Shown: positions 51,258 to 61,775 of the stretch, in pieces
Numbering within the stretch: the first letter of the stretch is position 1
Layout: the number at the start of each line of letters is the position of its first letter
NCBI RefSeq assembly: GCF_029760895.1
Contig: NZ_CP121679.1
Coordinates: 1,054,001 to 1,118,000, forward strand
DNA from: Ancylobacter sp. WKF20
Lineage (GTDB): Bacteria; Pseudomonadota; Alphaproteobacteria; Rhizobiales; Xanthobacteraceae
Reading direction: 5' to 3'
DNA length: 64,000 nucleotides
Notes under the pieces: generated by a model
Databases searched by the model: none
Seen by the model: the letters and a program-made list of their open reading frames with translations, nothing else
Told to the model about the DNA's origin: nothing
Program-made: the position numbers and the translations under genes

Positions 51258-52724
51258 TCAGAATTCTCGCGGCGTCGGTGCCGCACGATTGAGGAGTCCC
51301 CCCGGTCGCATCACCAGGAAGACGACCAGAAGGGCGTAGGTTACCACGTCCCGGTACGCAATATCGAACGTCGAGGACCACCCGATTTCAACGGCCGCCA
51401 CCAAGGCGGCGCCAAGAAAAGCTCCGGGTACTGAGCCAATGCCGCCAATAACCGCCGAAATCAAGGCTTTGAGCGTGATGGACAGGCCATCGCCCGGTGA
51501 AATGGTACCAAAAGCGATCACAATCACGCCGCCGGCCAGTCCCGCGGCCGCGCCGGCCAGCAGAAACACCTGCGTGCGCAGGCGCTGCACATCGACGCCG
51601 AGCAGGGCTGCCATGCGCGGATCCTGGGCGTGGGCGCGCCAGAACAGGCCGAAACGGGTGAAGGCGACAATGCCGAGGAGTAAGGATGTACCGCACATGC
51701 TGAGGCCCGCTGCCAGCAGTTGAGCCGGGGTGACGGTGGCGATGAAGGCATCCTGCCCCGCCACCGCGATCGGACGATTCATGAGCGCCGGCAACCAGTT
51801 GACGCGGTCGGGCGCGGTGAGGCGCAGCAACTCCGCGAGGGTGATGGCGAGGCCCGCCGTTGCGATCAGCACCGGCTGGGGCGAGCGCACCCGTGCCGCC
51901 AGCGGGGCAACCACCATGTGCCCCGCCAACCAGCTCACCAGTGCCGCGCTGGCGATGCCGGCGAGCAGCGCGAGCGTGAGTTCGGCGGGTCCGAGGCGCC
52001 CGACATCGCTGGCGACGCCCACCGCGATCAACATGTAAGTGCCGGCCACCACGGCGATTTCGCCGAAGGCGAGGTTCACCCGGCCGAGCAGTCCATAGAC
52101 CAGCGAGAAGCCCGTCGCGATGAGCCCGTAGACGCCGGTCATCACCAGCCCGCCCAGCGCCTGCTGCACCCAATAGGCGGAGCGTGGCCCGAGATGGAAG
52201 AGCGCCGCCATGGTGCCCTCGGGCGGGGCGTCGGAGAGCCACCAACGCTTTAGAATCAACAGCTTGATGTCGCTCAAGGTCCCCTGGTCGGTATCGACCG
52301 CGGTAAGATCGAACCTTCCAACGCCGGTCTGCGCGGCGAAGGTGCAGATCAGCCAGTGCGGTGTCGTCCGGCTATCGCTGCGGACGCGGTAGCTGTAGCG
52401 CAGCGCGGTCGGCGCGCCCGGCACGGAATTGAGTGAGGTTTCAAGGACTTCCACGTCCTCGCCATGCAGCGCCGGGGCGACGGCGCGGCAGATGCGGGCC
52501 TGATCGGCGTCGATCACCGAGCCGCAGCCGGCGAGCAGGAACAGCGCGGCGAGCAGCGGAGAAAGCCGCTTGAACGGCTGGCGTGTCAGTGCAGTGAGGT
52601 GGACGATGAGGCCAGTGAGGGTGAAAAACCGGCCGATGCGTGCAGCTTGCCAGCCACTCCGGCGCGGCGGCCGGGTCGGGGTGCCGTCACTCCCTGTGCT
52701 CCCGACCTGCGCCCCCGCGCCCAA
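51258..52724 (-). CDS. livH: Orphan branched-chain amino acid ABC permease (LivH) with lipoprotein-like N-terminus
   Basis: Residues of about 165-470 form a LivH-type permease: GVYGLIATGFSLVYGLLGRVNLAFGEIAVVAG broken by helices, then ITLKALISAVIGGIGSVPGAFLGA. Ahead of it lie a lipobox (LLAALFLLAGC, Cys at residue 67 of the longest frame) and a soluble domain of about 90 residues (DADQARICRAVAPALHG). I recall similar fusions in other Hyphomicrobiales. No ATG fits: the listed start is a TTG at 52724, which gives a 66-residue leader. A CTG at 52589 would place Cys at residue 22, ideal for a lipoprotein signal. That spot coincides with a short repeat (52585-52634). No other liv genes are nearby. 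Confidence 0.75.
   Translation of the reverse strand: MGAGAQVGSTGSDGTPTRPPRRSGWQAARIGRFFTLTGLIVHLTALTRQPFKRLSPLLAALFLLAGCGSVIDADQARICRAVAPALHGEDVEVLETSLNSVPGAPTALRYSYRVRSDSRTTPHWLICTFAAQTGVGRFDLTAVDTDQGTLSDIKLLILKRWWLSDAPPEGTMAALFHLGPRSAYWVQQALGGLVMTGVYGLIATGFSLVYGLLGRVNLAFGEIAVVAGTYMLIAVGVASDVGRLGPAELTLALLAGIASAALVSWLAGHMVVAPLAARVRSPQPVLIATAGLAITLAELLRLTAPDRVNWLPALMNRPIAVAGQDAFIATVTPAQLLAAGLSMCGTSLLLGIVAFTRFGLFWRAHAQDPRMAALLGVDVQRLRTQVFLLAGAAAGLAGGVIVIAFGTISPGDGLSITLKALISAVIGGIGSVPGAFLGAALVAAVEIGWSSTFDIAYRDVVTYALLVVFLVMRPGGLLNRAAPTPREF
52585..52634 (+). repeat. 50-bp dispersed repeat, copy B
   Basis: Shares the exact 17-bp core GTCAGTGCAGTGAGGTG and terminal CCGGCC with the segment at 21269-21318 (35 of 50 positions identical, same length, same strand). 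It lies exactly where the livH lipoprotein signal should begin on the opposite strand. Confidence 0.45.
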
Positions 52725-52732
52725 GATGCGGC

Positions 52733-53833
<1,101 letters not shown>

Positions 53834-54044
53834 TCATACGGGCGTCAAGGCGACATGTTCAGCGGGAGGATTGCGTATGCGACCGCTTTCCCGCGGCGGG
53901 TCACGTTGACGCGGCAGCCTGGCGCGACGCTGGTGCGGGTGCGCGGAGTGGCTTCCTATACGGGGGCATCCCGTCCTTCGTCCGGCTTTGCCCCCGCCCT
54001 GCTCTGGTCTATGTCCGGGAGGACGCGACAGGCGAGGGCAGAAC

Positions 54045-55106
54045 ATGGCGGAAGATATCGGGGTCCGGTTCGAGCTGCGCGGCGTTGCCGGCATCATCAC
54101 CCTCGACCGTCCGCGCGCGCTCAACGCCATCGACCACGCCATGGTGCGGGCGATGCGGGCGCAGCTCGACGCCTGGGCGGGTGATGAGGCGGTCGCCCAT
54201 ATCATCCTGCGCTCGGCGCATGAACGCGCCTTCTGCGTCGGCGGCGATGTGCGCGCCATGGCCGAACTGGGCCGCGCCGGCAACACGGAAGCCGCCCGCG
54301 ACTATTGGCGCGACGAATATGCGCTGGACTACCACATCGCCACCTACCCCAAGCCCTTTGTCGCGCTGGTGGATGGGCTGTGCTTCGGCGGCGGCTTTGG
54401 CGTTTCCGGCCATGCCCGCTACCGCGTCGCCGGCGAGAATCTCGGCTTCGCCATGCCCGAGGTCGCCATCGGCCTGTTTCCCGATGTCGGTGGCACCTAT
54501 GTGCTGCCGCGCCTGCCGGGCTGGAGCGGCACTTGGCTCGCCATGACCGGGGCGCGTATCGGCCTGTCCGATGCCATGGCGCTGGGGCTCTATACCCACC
54601 ACGTCCCGGTCGCCCGCTGGCCGGAGCTGATCGACACGCTGGCGGAGGGCGAGCCGGTGGACCGCACGCTGGCGCGCTTTGCCGCCCATGCGCCGGCCGC
54701 CCAACTGCGCACGCTGTTTCCTGCCATTGACCGCATCTTCGCCGGCGGCTCGGCGGAGGCCATCCTGCTGGCGCTCGATCTCTGCTCGGCCGGCAGCACG
54801 GAGGAAGCCGAGTTCGCCCGCATCCAGGCCGCGACGCTGCGCCGGGCCTCGCCGACCAGCGTGCACATCGCCTTCCAGCAGATGCAGCGCGGGGCGGGAA
54901 TCGATCTCGCCGGCTGCTTCGCCTATGAGTTCCGCCTGGTCTCGCGCCTGCTCGCCATGCCGGACTTCTATGAAGGCGTGCGCGCCGTGCTGATCGACAA
55001 GGACCAGGCGCCGCGCTGGAGCCCGGCCAGCCTTGAGGCCGTCGACCCCGCCACAATCGCCGCGCTGTTCGACGAACCGCTTCCTGACGAATTGGTGCTG
55101 ACCTGA
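54045..55106 (+). CDS. 3-hydroxyisobutyryl-CoA hydrolase (enoyl-CoA hydratase/isomerase family)
   Basis: A 353-residue crotonase-fold enzyme, longer than ordinary enoyl-CoA hydratases (about 260), which together with its motifs fits 3-hydroxyisobutyryl-CoA hydrolase of valine breakdown. Seen are GIITLDRPRALNAID, AFCVGGDVRAMAELG, FVALVDGLCFGGGFGVSGH (oxyanion hole) and AMPEVAIGLFPDVGGTYVLPRLPG with the catalytic Glu and Asp. A C-terminal helix-rich extension ends PDELVLT. Start at MAEDIGV (54045). It is followed 25 bp later by the DUF6163 gene. It would act on products of the branched-chain pathways linked to livH/ilvA only indirectly. Confidence 0.9.
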   Translation: MAEDIGVRFELRGVAGIITLDRPRALNAIDHAMVRAMRAQLDAWAGDEAVAHIILRSAHERAFCVGGDVRAMAELGRAGNTEAARDYWRDEYALDYHIATYPKPFVALVDGLCFGGGFGVSGHARYRVAGENLGFAMPEVAIGLFPDVGGTYVLPRLPGWSGTWLAMTGARIGLSDAMALGLYTHHVPVARWPELIDTLAEGEPVDRTLARFAAHAPAAQLRTLFPAIDRIFAGGSAEAILLALDLCSAGSTEEAEFARIQAATLRRASPTSVHIAFQQMQRGAGIDLAGCFAYEFRLVSRLLAMPDFYEGVRAVLIDKDQAPRWSPASLEAVDPATIAALFDEPLPDELVLT

Positions 55107-55131
55107 GCGCAATCTGGGTTATGCAAGCGCC

Positions 55132-55563
55132 ATGAGTTCGCCCTACGACCCCATCGACGCGTCGCGCGGCCCGGCCGGCGCGGAAATGCCGCTCTGGCAG
55201 AGCCGCGTGGTGCTGTATCTGCGCCTGCTCGCCGGCTTCCTGCTGGTGAAGACCGTCTATAGCTGGACGCTGATTTGCGGCGTGTGGGACGGCGAGACCA
55301 GCCGTTTCGAGATGATCTCGCTCGCCGCGCAGTCCGCCGTGATCTGGGCGGCCATCATGAATCCGGTCGCCGCCGTCGGCCTGTGGCTGGGCGCCTCCTG
55401 GGGCGTGGTGCTCTGGCTGGTGACGGCGCTGGTGCAGGTCGCGATCAATGCCAACGCGCCCGAGGGCGTCGGCCGGCTGATGATCGTCGCCGGCATCGAT
55501 ACGGTGCTGGTCGCCGTCTACGCCTTCCTGACCTACAAGGCGGCGCGCGAAAGCGAGGGCTGA
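55132..55563 (+). CDS. DUF6163 family membrane protein
   Basis: A 143-residue inner-membrane protein with four predicted helices: LYLRLLAGFLLVKTVYSW, QSAVIWAAIMNPVAAVGLWLG, VVLWLVTALVQVAIN and LMIVAGIDTVLVAVYAFLTY. The combination of an N-terminal Pro/Ser segment and W-x-G-V-W-D (CGVWDGETSRFEM) matches DUF6163, a Hyphomicrobiales family. It is conserved upstream of the MarR-type regulator gene ldtR and, as here, within about 160 bp. Function unknown; the regulator controls cell-wall L,D-transpeptidase genes, so an envelope role is plausible. Confidence 0.8.
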   Translation: MSSPYDPIDASRGPAGAEMPLWQSRVVLYLRLLAGFLLVKTVYSWTLICGVWDGETSRFEMISLAAQSAVIWAAIMNPVAAVGLWLGASWGVVLWLVTALVQVAINANAPEGVGRLMIVAGIDTVLVAVYAFLTYKAARESEG

Positions 55564-55720
55564 GCGGCAGGGTTAACTCCCGCCGACGGTATTTAAGCCT
55601 TTGTCAGGCATATCGTTTCACGAAGGATTCAGCCTGCCGCTTAAGCCGTTCTTAGCGCCGGCCCCGGACACTCGGTCGCTTAGAGGGAGCAAATCCCCGG
55701 ACGGCGACAGGGGTTTGGGC

Positions 55721-56287
55721 ATGAAGAGAGCAGGGCAGGCGGCTCGGGTCGACACCTCGCAGAGTCTCAGCGGCAACGTCGTGCCCATGGGCACGCGGCG
55801 CGGCGCGCCGGGCAGCGAGCAAGGCGAGGAAATCACCGCGCTCTATCACGAGGCGCTGACGCTGGTGGAGCGGCTGCACCGGCGGCTGCTCGACGTGGTG
55901 AAGGACGAGTTCGACCGGCGCGGGCGCGAGGATGTGAACGCGGTGCAGGCGCTGCTGCTGTTCAACATCGGCAATGCCGAGCTGACCGCGAGCGAGCTGC
56001 GCACGCGCGGCTATTATCTCGGCGCCAACGTCTCCTACAATCTGAAGAAGCTGGTCGAGACCGGCTATCTCGACCACCAGCGCTCGCGCATCGACCGGCG
56101 CTCGGTGCGCATCCGCCTCACCGACAAGGGCGAGGAAGTGCGCACCATCGTCGGCGGGCTCTACGCCAAGCACATCGCCACCATCGAGCAGATCGGCGGC
56201 ATCGGTCCGCAGGAGTTCCAGCAGCTCAACAAGGCGCTGGGGCGGCTGGAGCGCTTCTGGACGGACCAGATCCTCTACCGGCTCTGA
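55721..56287 (+). CDS. ldtR: MarR-family transcriptional regulator LdtR
   Basis: A 188-residue winged-helix regulator. The N-terminal about 40 residues are Ser/Gly-rich. The core carries ITALYHEALTLVERLHRRLLDVVKDEFDRRG, VQALLLFNIGNAELTASELRTRGYYLGANVSYNLKKLVETGYL (cut here into its recognition helix) and the wing RIDRRSVRIRLTDKGEEVR. It matches LdtR, described in Liberibacter and Sinorhizobium as activator of an L,D-transpeptidase gene and of osmotic tolerance. Start at 55721 (MKRAGQAARV). Preceded by the DUF6163 gene as usual. Convergent with the deacetylase-like gene 17 bp away. Confidence 0.9.
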   Translation: MKRAGQAARVDTSQSLSGNVVPMGTRRGAPGSEQGEEITALYHEALTLVERLHRRLLDVVKDEFDRRGREDVNAVQALLLFNIGNAELTASELRTRGYYLGANVSYNLKKLVETGYLDHQRSRIDRRSVRIRLTDKGEEVRTIVGGLYAKHIATIEQIGGIGPQEFQQLNKALGRLERFWTDQILYRL

Positions 56288-56304
56288 TCCGTCCCTGTGC
56301 GAAC

Positions 56305-57333
56305 TCAGCGCTGGAGGAAGCCCTCCAGCGTGTTCGCCACATTCACCCCGATGGCCTCGACCGCATAGCCGCCCTCCTGCACGAACAGGCTGGGCAGGCC
56401 GAGCCGGGCGATGCGCGCGCCGATGGCGAGATAATCCGGGCTGTCGAGCCTGAATTGCGAGATCGGATCGTCCTTGTACGTGTCGACGCCAAGGGAGACG
56501 ACGACCACATCCGGCGCATAGGCGGCCACCCGATGGCAGGCATGGTCCAGCGCCTCGGCCCACGCCTCGAAGCCCGTGCCCCAGGGCAGCGGGTAATTGC
56601 CATTGAAGCCCTCGCCGGCGCCCGCCCCGGTCTCATCGGCATGGCCGAGGAAGTAGGGGTACTCCTGGCGCGGGTCGCCATGGATGTTCAGCACCAGCAC
56701 GTCCGGCCGCTCATAGAAGATGGTCTGCGTGCCATTGCCGTGGTGGTAATCGACATCGAGGATGGCGACGCGTGCCGCGCCCGCGTCAAGGAACGCCTGC
56801 GCCGCGACCGAGGCGTTGTTGATGAAGCAGTAGCCGCCCATCGCATTGGCATGGGCGTGATGGCCGGGCGGGCGGCACAGCGCGAAGGCGCTCGCCTCAC
56901 CGGCGCGGATCAGATCGACGCCGGTCAGCGCCACATCGGCGGAGGCGCGGATGGCGTCCCAGGTGCCGGCAACGAAGCAGCAGCCGGCGTCGAAGGAGAA
57001 ATGGCCGAGCTTGCCGTCCACCGTCTCCGGCTCGATGTAGCGCATCCCCGGCGCGCGCCAGAAGCTCGGCAAAATCGGCAGCGGGCGCTCGTCCGCAATC
57101 CACAGCTCGGTGAGCTGCGACAGGAAGTCCACATAGCGTTCATCATGCACGCGCTTCAGCGGGGCGAGGCCGTGCTCGGTGGGGGCGATTGTCGCGCCGA
57201 AGCCGCGCGCCTCGACGGCGGCGCGGATCATCTCGGCGCGCTCGGGCTTCTCGAAAGCCGGGACGATCTGGCCGTTATAGAGCTCGACATGGCCGGAATG
57301 GCCGTGATGGCGGGGCGAATAGACGGTCTTCAT
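56305..57333 (-). CDS. Histone deacetylase-like amidohydrolase (acetylpolyamine amidohydrolase type)
   Basis: A 342-residue zinc hydrolase of the arginase/deacetylase fold. Features are YSPRHHGHSGHVELYNG at the N-terminus, RPPGHHAHANAMGGYCFINN with the catalytic His pair, VAILDVDYHHGNGTQTIFY with zinc-binding Asp/His, and DVVVVSLGVDTYKDDPI carrying the second zinc Asp. The N-terminal loop and length are closest to bacterial acetylpolyamine amidohydrolases, which free polyamines from acetyl caps. A protein-deacetylase role is the main alternative. Single gene, convergent with ldtR. A sirtuin is encoded elsewhere in the window. Confidence 0.9.
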   Translation of the reverse strand: MKTVYSPRHHGHSGHVELYNGQIVPAFEKPERAEMIRAAVEARGFGATIAPTEHGLAPLKRVHDERYVDFLSQLTELWIADERPLPILPSFWRAPGMRYIEPETVDGKLGHFSFDAGCCFVAGTWDAIRASADVALTGVDLIRAGEASAFALCRPPGHHAHANAMGGYCFINNASVAAQAFLDAGAARVAILDVDYHHGNGTQTIFYERPDVLVLNIHGDPRQEYPYFLGHADETGAGAGEGFNGNYPLPWGTGFEAWAEALDHACHRVAAYAPDVVVVSLGVDTYKDDPISQFRLDSPDYLAIGARIARLGLPSLFVQEGGYAVEAIGVNVANTLEGFLQR

Positions 57334-57587
57334 CGCGGGGGCACTCGGCTGCTGTGACGTGGCGCGGACAGTTCTAAGCCAGCCGCGGCGATTCCGTCAG
57401 CCTGCCAATCGGGCCCACCCGGCGGCTGTGACGCGCCCGATGTCGGTTTCACGCAAGGCGCCCCTGCGTCCGGCGTGCTTTGAAACCGGGGAGGGGCTGT
57501 GCTAAGCGACCCGCCTTGATTTCTCGGGTCCGGCACGAGGCCGGGCCGGAGGCGTCGCCACCGCCCGCGCCAGGGAGGCCGGAAAAC

Positions 57588-58895
57588 ATGTCGTCCGAAG
57601 CCCACGCTTCTTCCACCAGCTCCATCAACCGATTCTTCTCCGCTCCGCTTGCCGAGACCGATCCCGAGCTCGCCGGTGCGATCACCGCCGAACTCGGTCG
57701 CCAGCGCGACGAGATCGAGCTGATCGCCTCGGAGAACATCGTCTCGCGCGCCGTGCTCGAGGCGCAGGGTTCGGTGCTCACCAACAAATACGCCGAAGGC
57801 TATCCGGGCCGGCGCTATTATGGCGGCTGCCAGTATGTCGACGTGGCCGAGCAGCTCGCCATCGACCGCGCCAAGAAGCTGTTCGGCGCCGGTTTCGCCA
57901 ATGTGCAGCCCCATTCGGGCGCGCAGGCGAACACCGCCGTGTTCTTCGCGCTGATGCAGCCGGGCGATACCTTCCTCGGCCTCAACCTCGCCGCCGGCGG
58001 TCACCTGACCCATGGCGCGCCGGTGAGCCTGTCGGGCAAGTGGTTCAAGCCGGTGCCCTACAGCGTGCGCCTGGACGACCAGCGCATCGACTATGAAGAG
58101 GTGGCCAAGCTCGCCGACGAGCACAAGCCGAAGGTCATCATCGCCGGCGGCTCGGCCTATCCGCGCCATATCGACTTCGCCAAGATGCGCGCCATCGCCG
58201 ACTCGGTCGGCGCGTACCTCATGGTCGACATGGCCCATTTCGCCGGCCTCGTGGCGGGCGGCGTGCACCCGAACCCGGTGCCGCACGCCCATGTGGTGAC
58301 CACCACCACCCACAAGACCCTGCGCGGCCCGCGCGGCGGCATGATCCTCACCAACCACGAGGATCTGGCGAAGAAGTTCAACTCCGCCATCTTCCCGGGC
58401 ACCCAGGGCGGCCCGCTGATGCACGTCATCGCCGCCAAGGCCGTGGCCTTTGGCGAGGCGCTCCAGCCGGACTTCAAGATCTACGCGAAGAACGTGGTGG
58501 AAAACGCTAAGGCGCTTGCGGAAAACCTCAAGGGCCATGGCTTCGAGATCGTCTCCGGCGGCACCGACACGCATCTGATGCTGGTCGATCTGCGGCCGAA
58601 GAAGCTCACCGGCAAGGTCTCCGAGATCGCGCTCGGCCGCGCCCACATCACCACCAACAAGAACGGCATCCCGTTCGACCCCGAGAAGCCGATGGTGACC
58701 TCCGGCATCCGTCTCGGCACCCCGGCGGGCACCACCCGCGGCTTCGGTGTGGCCGAGTTCCAGCAGGTCGGCGACATGATCGCCGAGGTGCTGGACGTGC
58801 TCTCGCAGAAGGGCACCGATGAGGATAGCCTCGTGGAAGCGGCGGTGCGCGGCAAGGTCGCCGACCTGCTCGCCCGCTACCCGATCTACGGCTGA
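57588..58895 (+). CDS. glyA: Serine hydroxymethyltransferase
   Basis: A 435-residue PLP enzyme that interconverts serine and glycine while charging tetrahydrofolate with a one-carbon unit. The PLP lysine is in [19 protein letters not shown]-terminal [38 protein letters not shown] and the end [15 protein letters not shown] are canonical. AGGGAGG lies before the ATG at 57588; codons further upstream are non-coding. It leads a run of co-directional genes glyA-nrdR-ribD-ribE-ribH-nusB-thiL with gaps of under 50 bp. Confidence 0.97.
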   Translation: MSSEAHASSTSSINRFFSAPLAETDPELAGAITAELGRQRDEIELIASENIVSRAVLEAQGSVLTNKYAEGYPGRRYYGGCQYVDVAEQLAIDRAKKLFGAGFANVQPHSGAQANTAVFFALMQPGDTFLGLNLAAGGHLTHGAPVSLSGKWFKPVPYSVRLDDQRIDYEEVAKLADEHKPKVIIAGGSAYPRHIDFAKMRAIADSVGAYLMVDMAHFAGLVAGGVHPNPVPHAHVVTTTTHKTLRGPRGGMILTNHEDLAKKFNSAIFPGTQGGPLMHVIAAKAVAFGEALQPDFKIYAKNVVENAKALAENLKGHGFEIVSGGTDTHLMLVDLRPKKLTGKVSEIALGRAHITTNKNGIPFDPEKPMVTSGIRLGTPAGTTRGFGVAEFQQVGDMIAEVLDVLSQKGTDEDSLVEAAVRGKVADLLARYPIYG

Positions 58896-58904
58896 GGCAC
58901 ACCG

Positions 58905-59435
58905 ATGCGCTGTCCTTACTGCGGAAGCCTCGACACACAGGTCAAGGATTCCCGTCCGACCGAGGACAGCGCCGCCATCCGCCGCCGCCGCATCTGCCCC
59001 GATTGCGGCGGCCGCTTCACCACCTTCGAGCGCGTGCAGCTGCGCGAGCTGACCGTGCTCAAGCGTTCGGGCCGGCGTGTTCCGTTCGACCGGGACAAGC
59101 TGGCCCGTTCCATCCAGGTCGCGCTGCGCAAGCGCCCCGTCGATCCCGAGCGGATCGAGCGCCTGGTCTCCGGCCTCGTGCGCCGGCTGGAGAGCATGGG
59201 CGAGAGCGAGATCACCTCGGAGATGATCGGCGAGCGGGTGATGGAGAGCCTCAAGCAGCTCGACGACATCGCCTATGTCCGCTTCGCCTCGGTCTACCGC
59301 AATTTCCGCGAAGCCAAGGATTTCGAGGCCGTGCTGGGTGAGCTCGGTCCCCGCGCCGGCGACCCGCTGGTCGAGGACGAGGATGACGAGCCGCTGCCCT
59401 CGCACCGCGCCGGGGCCGCCCCGGCGGAGGAGTGA
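58905..59435 (+). CDS. nrdR: Transcriptional repressor NrdR
   Basis: A 176-residue repressor of ribonucleotide reductase genes. The N-terminal zinc ribbon is MRCPYCGS with [12 protein letters not shown], followed by an ATP-cone domain (about 49-139) with [16 protein letters not shown] and [18 protein letters not shown]. It senses nucleotide levels through the ATP/dATP site and binds NrdR boxes. The last 25 residues are acidic and Pro/Ala-rich. It starts 9 bp after glyA, the conserved position in many alphaproteobacteria. Its stop overlaps the ribD start. Confidence 0.96.
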   Translation: MRCPYCGSLDTQVKDSRPTEDSAAIRRRRICPDCGGRFTTFERVQLRELTVLKRSGRRVPFDRDKLARSIQVALRKRPVDPERIERLVSGLVRRLESMGESEITSEMIGERVMESLKQLDDIAYVRFASVYRNFREAKDFEAVLGELGPRAGDPLVEDEDDEPLPSHRAGAAPAEE

Positions 59436-60634
59436 ACGCGGTGAACCGCGCCGCCCGCCCCGTGCCCGATTTGTCGCCTGACGCGCGCATTACCGACCCG
59501 CAGGATGGGGCTCATTTCGCGGCTCATCTGGCGGCCCGCGACGACGCGCTGATGTCGGCCGCGCTCAGCGTCGGCCGGCGCGAACTCGGCCAGACCTGGC
59601 CCAACCCCGCCGTCGGCGCCGTCGTGGTGCGCGAGACGCCGGAAGGCCCGCTCGTGCTCGGGCGCGGCTGGACCTCGCGCGGCGGGCGCCCCCATGCCGA
59701 GCCGCAGGCGCTTGCCGCCGCCGGCGAGGCCGCGCGCGGGGCGACGCTCTATGTGACGCTGGAGCCCTGCTCGCATCACGGCCAGACCCCGCCCTGCGTT
59801 GACGCGGTGCGCGCGGCGGGCATCACCCGCGTCGTCGCCGCCATCGAAGACCCGGATTTCCGCGTCGCCGGGCGGGGTTTTTCCATCCTGCGTGAGGCCG
59901 GCATCGCCGTGACCATCGGGCCGGGCGCCGCCGAGGCGCGGCTCGCCCATGCCGGTCATATTCGCCGGGTCACCGAGGGCCGCCCGCACATCATGCTGAA
60001 AATGGCGGTGTCCGCCGATGGCAAGGTGGGTCTCGCCGGGCGGCGGCCCGTCGCCATCACCGGCGCGGTCGCCCGCGCCCGCGTCCATCTGCTGCGCGCC
60101 ACCCATGACGCGGTGCTGACCGGCATCGGCACGGTGCTGGCGGACGATCCGCTGCTGACCTGCCGCCTGCCGGGCATGGAAGATCGCTCGCCGGTGCGCG
60201 TGGTGCTCGACGCCGGCCTGCGCCTGCCCGCCACCAGCGCGCTCGCCCGCTCGATTGCCGTCGCCCCGCTCTGGGTCTTCGCCGCCGAGGACGCCCCGGT
60301 GGAGCGGGAGACGATGCTGGTCGCGCTCGGCGCCGAGGTGATGCGGGTGCGCCGCAAGGCCGATGGCGCGCTGGCGCTCGACGAGATCGTGAAGCTTCTC
60401 GCGCTGCGCGGAATCACACGGCTGATGGTCGAGGCCGGCCCGCGCATCGCTGCCGGCTTCCTTCAGGCGGGCCTCGTCGACGAGGCGCAGATTTTCGAGG
60501 CGCCGATCCGTCTCGGGCCGGACGCACTCGACGCGCTGGAGGGGCTGCCGCTTTCGGCCCTCGCTACCTATCTGTCCGCGCAGGAAAGCGAATGGCAGGG
60601 CGAGGATCGCCTGCGCATCATGAGGCGTCGCTAG
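59432..60634 (+). CDS. ribD: Bifunctional pyrimidine deaminase/reductase RibD
   Basis: A 400-residue riboflavin enzyme with an N-terminal deaminase (zinc motif [11 protein letters not shown] then [14 protein letters not shown]) and a C-terminal reductase (from about residue 185) with [17 protein letters not shown]. It catalyses the second and third steps of riboflavin synthesis from GTP. About 25 extra N-terminal residues precede the usual start. The GTG at 59432 overlaps the nrdR stop (GTGA); a second GTG at 59441 is possible. Coupling to nrdR is unusual in function but common in this gene order. No FMN riboswitch could fit here. Confidence 0.94.
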   Translation: MNAVNRAARPVPDLSPDARITDPQDGAHFAAHLAARDDALMSAALSVGRRELGQTWPNPAVGAVVVRETPEGPLVLGRGWTSRGGRPHAEPQALAAAGEAARGATLYVTLEPCSHHGQTPPCVDAVRAAGITRVVAAIEDPDFRVAGRGFSILREAGIAVTIGPGAAEARLAHAGHIRRVTEGRPHIMLKMAVSADGKVGLAGRRPVAITGAVARARVHLLRATHDAVLTGIGTVLADDPLLTCRLPGMEDRSPVRVVLDAGLRLPATSALARSIAVAPLWVFAAEDAPVERETMLVALGAEVMRVRRKADGALALDEIVKLLALRGITRLMVEAGPRIAAGFLQAGLVDEAQIFEAPIRLGPDALDALEGLPLSALATYLSAQESEWQGEDRLRIMRRR

Positions 60635-60635
60635 C

Positions 60636-61226
60636 ATGTTTACCGGCATCATCTCCGACATCGGCACGCTCCGCACGGTGACCCCGCGCAATGATGTGCG
60701 GCGGCTCACCATCGCCACCGCCTATGACACGGCGGGCATTGATCTGGGCGCGTCGATCGCCTGCTCGGGCGTGTGCCTCACCGTTGTCGCGACGCAGCCC
60801 GACGCCTTCGAGGTCGAGGCCGCGCCGGAGACGCTGGCGGTGACCACCGCCGCCGCCTGGCAGGAGGGCCGTACGCTCAATCTCGAACGGGCGCTGAAGA
60901 TCGGCGATGAGCTGGGCGGGCATATCGTGCAGGGCCATGTCGATGGGATCGCGCTCGTGGTGGAGCGCGAGGATCTCGGCGAGACCACGCGTTTCACCTT
61001 CGAGGCGCCGGCCTCGCTCGCGCCCTTCATCGCCATCAAGGGCTCCATCGCGCTCGACGGCACCTCGCTGACGGTGAACGAGGTAGAGGGTAACCGCTTC
61101 ACCTGCCTGCTCATTCCCCATACGCTCGCGCACACCACCTGGGGCGATGTGCGCGCCGGGGACCGTGTCAATATCGAAGTCGACATGATGGCCCGTTACG
61201 CCGCGCGGCTTGCGGAGTTCCGCTGA
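60636..61226 (+). CDS. ribE: Riboflavin synthase, alpha subunit
   Basis: A 196-residue enzyme that dismutates two lumazine molecules to riboflavin. Two lumazine-binding repeats: one starts MFTGIISDIGTLR (residues 1-95), the other HIVQGHVDGIALV (about 97-190). The repeat signature SIACSGVCLTVV in the first half is matched by SIALDGTSLTVN in the second. It starts 1 bp after ribD stops and precedes ribH, so the last two steps are made together. Confidence 0.96.
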   Translation: MFTGIISDIGTLRTVTPRNDVRRLTIATAYDTAGIDLGASIACSGVCLTVVATQPDAFEVEAAPETLAVTTAAAWQEGRTLNLERALKIGDELGGHIVQGHVDGIALVVEREDLGETTRFTFEAPASLAPFIAIKGSIALDGTSLTVNEVEGNRFTCLLIPHTLAHTTWGDVRAGDRVNIEVDMMARYAARLAEFR

Positions 61227-61271
61227 CGCCTGTACGTGGTCGGCCCAATCAGTTTCACGAGGTTTCCTGCC

Positions 61272-61769
61272 ATGGCGAGCCCCCGCCCGCCGCGCGCGTC
61301 CGCGGCTCCCGTCCTCCCGCTCGACGGGGCGCGCGTGCTGATCGTCGAGGCGCGCTTCTATGACGATATCGCCGACGAGCTGCTGGCCGGCGCGCAGGGC
61401 GCCGTTGCCGCCGCCGGCGCCACCGCCGACGTGCTGACCGTGCCGGGCGCGCTGGAGATTCCCGCCACCCTCGCCATCGCGCTCGACGCGGCGGCGGCGG
61501 CCGGCCGGCCCTATGACGCGGCCGTGGCGCTTGGCTGCGTGGTGCGCGGCGAGACCTATCATTTCGAGATCGTCGCCGGGGAATCCTCCCGCGCGCTGAT
61601 GGACCTGTCGGTCGCCCGCAAGCTGGCGCTCGGCAACGGCATCCTCACCGTCGAGACGGACGAGCAGGCCTGGGTGCGCGCGCGCATCACCGAGGGCAAC
61701 AAGGGCGCCGGCGCGGTCGAGGCGGCGTTTGCCGTGCTGCGCCATCAGCGCCAGCTGGCGGGGGCCTGA
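61272..61769 (+). CDS. ribH: 6,7-dimethyl-8-ribityllumazine synthase
   Basis: A 165-residue lumazine synthase that condenses the RibD-pathway product with dihydroxybutanone phosphate, forming multimeric shells in many bacteria. Motifs are [53 protein letters not shown] and [12 protein letters not shown]. In the usual LTVET-ENQA segment the Asn is absent here ([10 protein letters not shown]). Start at MASPRPP (61272). Followed by nusB 6 bp later. Confidence 0.95.
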   Translation: MASPRPPRASAAPVLPLDGARVLIVEARFYDDIADELLAGAQGAVAAAGATADVLTVPGALEIPATLAIALDAAAAAGRPYDAAVALGCVVRGETYHFEIVAGESSRALMDLSVARKLALGNGILTVETDEQAWVRARITEGNKGAGAVEAAFAVLRHQRQLAGA

Positions 61770-61775
61770 GCGGGC

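Noticed and set aside
59300..59500. FMN riboswitch upstream of the riboflavin genes
   Set aside because: ribD starts inside the nrdR stop codon, so there is no leader. I also see none of the conserved RFN blocks near ribE or ribH.
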